Below the pieces are notes generated by a model. The model was given only the letters and a program-made list of their open reading frames with translations. It had not been told where the DNA came from and made no database searches. A DNA stretch of 64,000 nucleotides from contig PGZZ01000002.1 of NCBI GenBank assembly GCA_002841545.1, positions 62,001 through 126,000 on the forward strand, in the 5' to 3' direction. The position numbers and the translations under genes were made by a program. Position 1 is the stretch's first letter. Each line of letters opens with the position of its first letter. This stretch comes from Firmicutes bacterium HGW-Firmicutes-16. Lineage in GTDB: Bacteria > Bacillota > Clostridia > Oscillospirales > Oscillospiraceae. Positions 62,900-64,000 of this stretch are shown here, one piece after another.

Positions 62900-63772
62900 A
62901 TGAAAGCTAGAAACATAACCGAACAAGTAATGCATGTCATATTCGTCGTCTGCGGAATGATATCGATTATCGCAGTCGTCGGAATATCGGCTTATATGAT
63001 AATCAGCGGACTTCCCGCAATCAGAGAAATCGGTCTTAAGGATTTCCTTTTCGGGCAGGTCTGGAAAAGCACGGCATCCGAACCCTTATTCGGCATCCTG
63101 CCGTTTATTCTTTCTTCAATCTTTGCAACAAGCGGAGCAATTCTAATTGGTGTGCCTATCGGACTTCTTATGTCGGTTTTTCTCTCGAAGATAGCGAGTA
63201 CCAAAGTTGCCTCCAGTGTTCGTCCTGCCGTCGAGCTGCTCGCGGGTATCCCTTCCGTTGTATACGGTCTCGTTGGTATTATCGTGCTCGTTCCTGCAGT
63301 TATGGACGTTTTTAATTTGAAAAGCGGCTCAACGCTCTTTTCGGCGATAATCGTTCTGGCAATAATGATACTGCCGAGCATTGTCAGCGTAAGTGAAAAC
63401 GCACTGAACGCGGTTCCTAAGAAATTCGAGGAGGCGAGCCTTGCCTTGGGTGCGACGAAAATCGAAACCATTTTCAAGGTCAGCATACCCTCGGCAAAAA
63501 GCGGCATCACAGCCGGAGTTGTCCTCGGAATCGGTAGAGCAATCGGTGAAGCCATGGCGGTCATGATGGTCGCAGGAAACGTAGCAAATATGCCGAAGCT
63601 CTTCAGCAGCGTAAGGTTCCTTACAACCGCAATATCCTCCGAAATGTCTTACGCGAGCGGGCTTCAGAAGCAGGCACTTTTCTCAATCGGTCTTGTACTG
63701 TTCGTGTTCATAATGATAATCAATATCGTACTTAATACTCTGCTTAAAGGAGGGTACAAGGATGAAGGCTAA
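62900..63772 (+). CDS. pstC: Phosphate ABC transporter permease PstC
   Basis: 290 aa with six membrane segments. VMHVIFVVCGMISIIAVVGI, GILPFILSSIFATSGAILIG, ELLAGIPSVVYGLVGIIVL and the EAA loop FEEASLALGATKIETIFKV. The start at 62900 has GGAGGT; 62870 is in frame without one. It overlaps pstA by 11 bases. Confidence 0.95.
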   Translation: MKARNITEQVMHVIFVVCGMISIIAVVGISAYMIISGLPAIREIGLKDFLFGQVWKSTASEPLFGILPFILSSIFATSGAILIGVPIGLLMSVFLSKIASTKVASSVRPAVELLAGIPSVVYGLVGIIVLVPAVMDVFNLKSGSTLFSAIIVLAIMILPSIVSVSENALNAVPKKFEEASLALGATKIETIFKVSIPSAKSGITAGVVLGIGRAIGEAMAVMMVAGNVANMPKLFSSVRFLTTAISSEMSYASGLQKQALFSIGLVLFVFIMIINIVLNTLLKGGYKDEG

Positions 63773-64000
63773 AGTGCAAGTTCTCTCACTTGAAAGCAAC
63801 ATTTCCGCCGGACGCAGAGTAAAAGATGTAGTTCTTAAAGCTTTAATTTATCTCTCAGCATTAATAACCATATTGCTTCTGCTTGGACTTATAGGCTATA
63901 TTTTTTACAGGGGGCTACCCCATGTGACGTGGGAGTTTCTGACGACACAGCGCAAGGTGCTCGAGGACAAAATCGGTATCCTGCCGAACATCATTTTTAC
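63762..64000 (+). CDS. pstA: Phosphate ABC transporter permease PstA, 5' part
   Basis: 79 codons visible before the window ends. N-terminal basic segment (SNISAGRRVKDVVLKALIY), first membrane helix (LSALITILLLLGLIGYIF), then YRGLPHVTWEFLTTQ and KIGILPNIIF, as in PstA. Ribosome site AAAGGAGG lies inside pstC. Confidence 0.92.
   Translation, partial: MKAKVQVLSLESNISAGRRVKDVVLKALIYLSALITILLLLGLIGYIFYRGLPHVTWEFLTTQRKVLEDKIGILPNIIF

Overview
The window looks like the chromosome of an anaerobic, spore-forming Firmicute of class Clostridia, most likely an Oscillospirales-type gut bacterium (inference). The evidence is: spore genes (spoVAD, spoVAEB, a CotH-type kinase, a CwlD-like amidase); electron-transfer flavoproteins beside a short-chain acyl-CoA dehydrogenase; acetate kinase; an EFR1-type flavodoxin/ferredoxin; T-box and L20-leader RNAs; strong AGGAGG ribosome sites; and a tRNA gene with encoded CCA. 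It is a core-genome stretch. I see no phage, transposon, CRISPR array or rRNA.

Layout. 0-5 kb: the 3' end of a CvfB-like RNA-binding gene, a 43-aa basic peptide gene, an SPFH/slipin, a frameshifted C39-like peptidase gene, an LppX-like lipoprotein and an MFS exporter. 5-13 kb: malQ facing away from spoVAD-spoVAEB, a tRNA-Leu, small lipoprotein, SLH and GNAT genes, an EFR1 ferredoxin and CotH. 13-23.6 kb: an MBL hydrolase, an OppA-type lipoprotein, an acyltransferase, lysA, a two-OB-fold SSB, and oppBCDF with a broken oppC. 23.6-29.4 kb: one pyrimidine operon, pyrC-K-D-F-E-B-I. 29.4-34 kb: a GH13 glycosidase, deoC, the infC-rpmI-rplT operon with its L20 leader, and an orphan fumarate/tartrate hydratase beta subunit. 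34-37 kb: uncharacterised membrane proteins. 37-43 kb: an aminotransferase, purB, a cell-wall amidase, radA and a DUF6873-like gene. 43-50.4 kb: a zinc-ribbon membrane protein, acyl-CoA dehydrogenase, etfBA, a ferritin-like protein and ackA. 50.5-57.6 kb: tmcAL, a solute-binding protein, an ABC exporter, ilvE and an EamA transporter. 57.6-61.6 kb: a T-box-controlled acyl-CoA ligase followed by two paralogous LysR genes. 61.9-64 kb: pstS-pstC-pstA, running off the end.

The genes fit a fermenter that scavenges peptides, oligosaccharides and nucleosides. The acyl-CoA dehydrogenase/Etf pair and acetate kinase handle redox balance and ATP, and a Rex-like operator sits just after the acyl-CoA dehydrogenase promoter. 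Almost every convergent junction carries a long perfect hairpin with A-rich and T-rich flanks that can terminate both strands.

Points most worth checking: a T-box with an apparent Tyr (UAC) specifier in front of an acyl-CoA ligase; spoVAD with no ATG/GTG/TTG start but a perfect Shine-Dalgarno before ATT codons; infC starting at ATA; an A7 tract that breaks a C39-like peptidase gene in a way a -1 slip would repair; an apparent 11-nt deletion in oppC; a Rex-like operator; Pho-box repeats before pstS; and an uncharacterised three-gene membrane operon at 34.7-37.0 kb.
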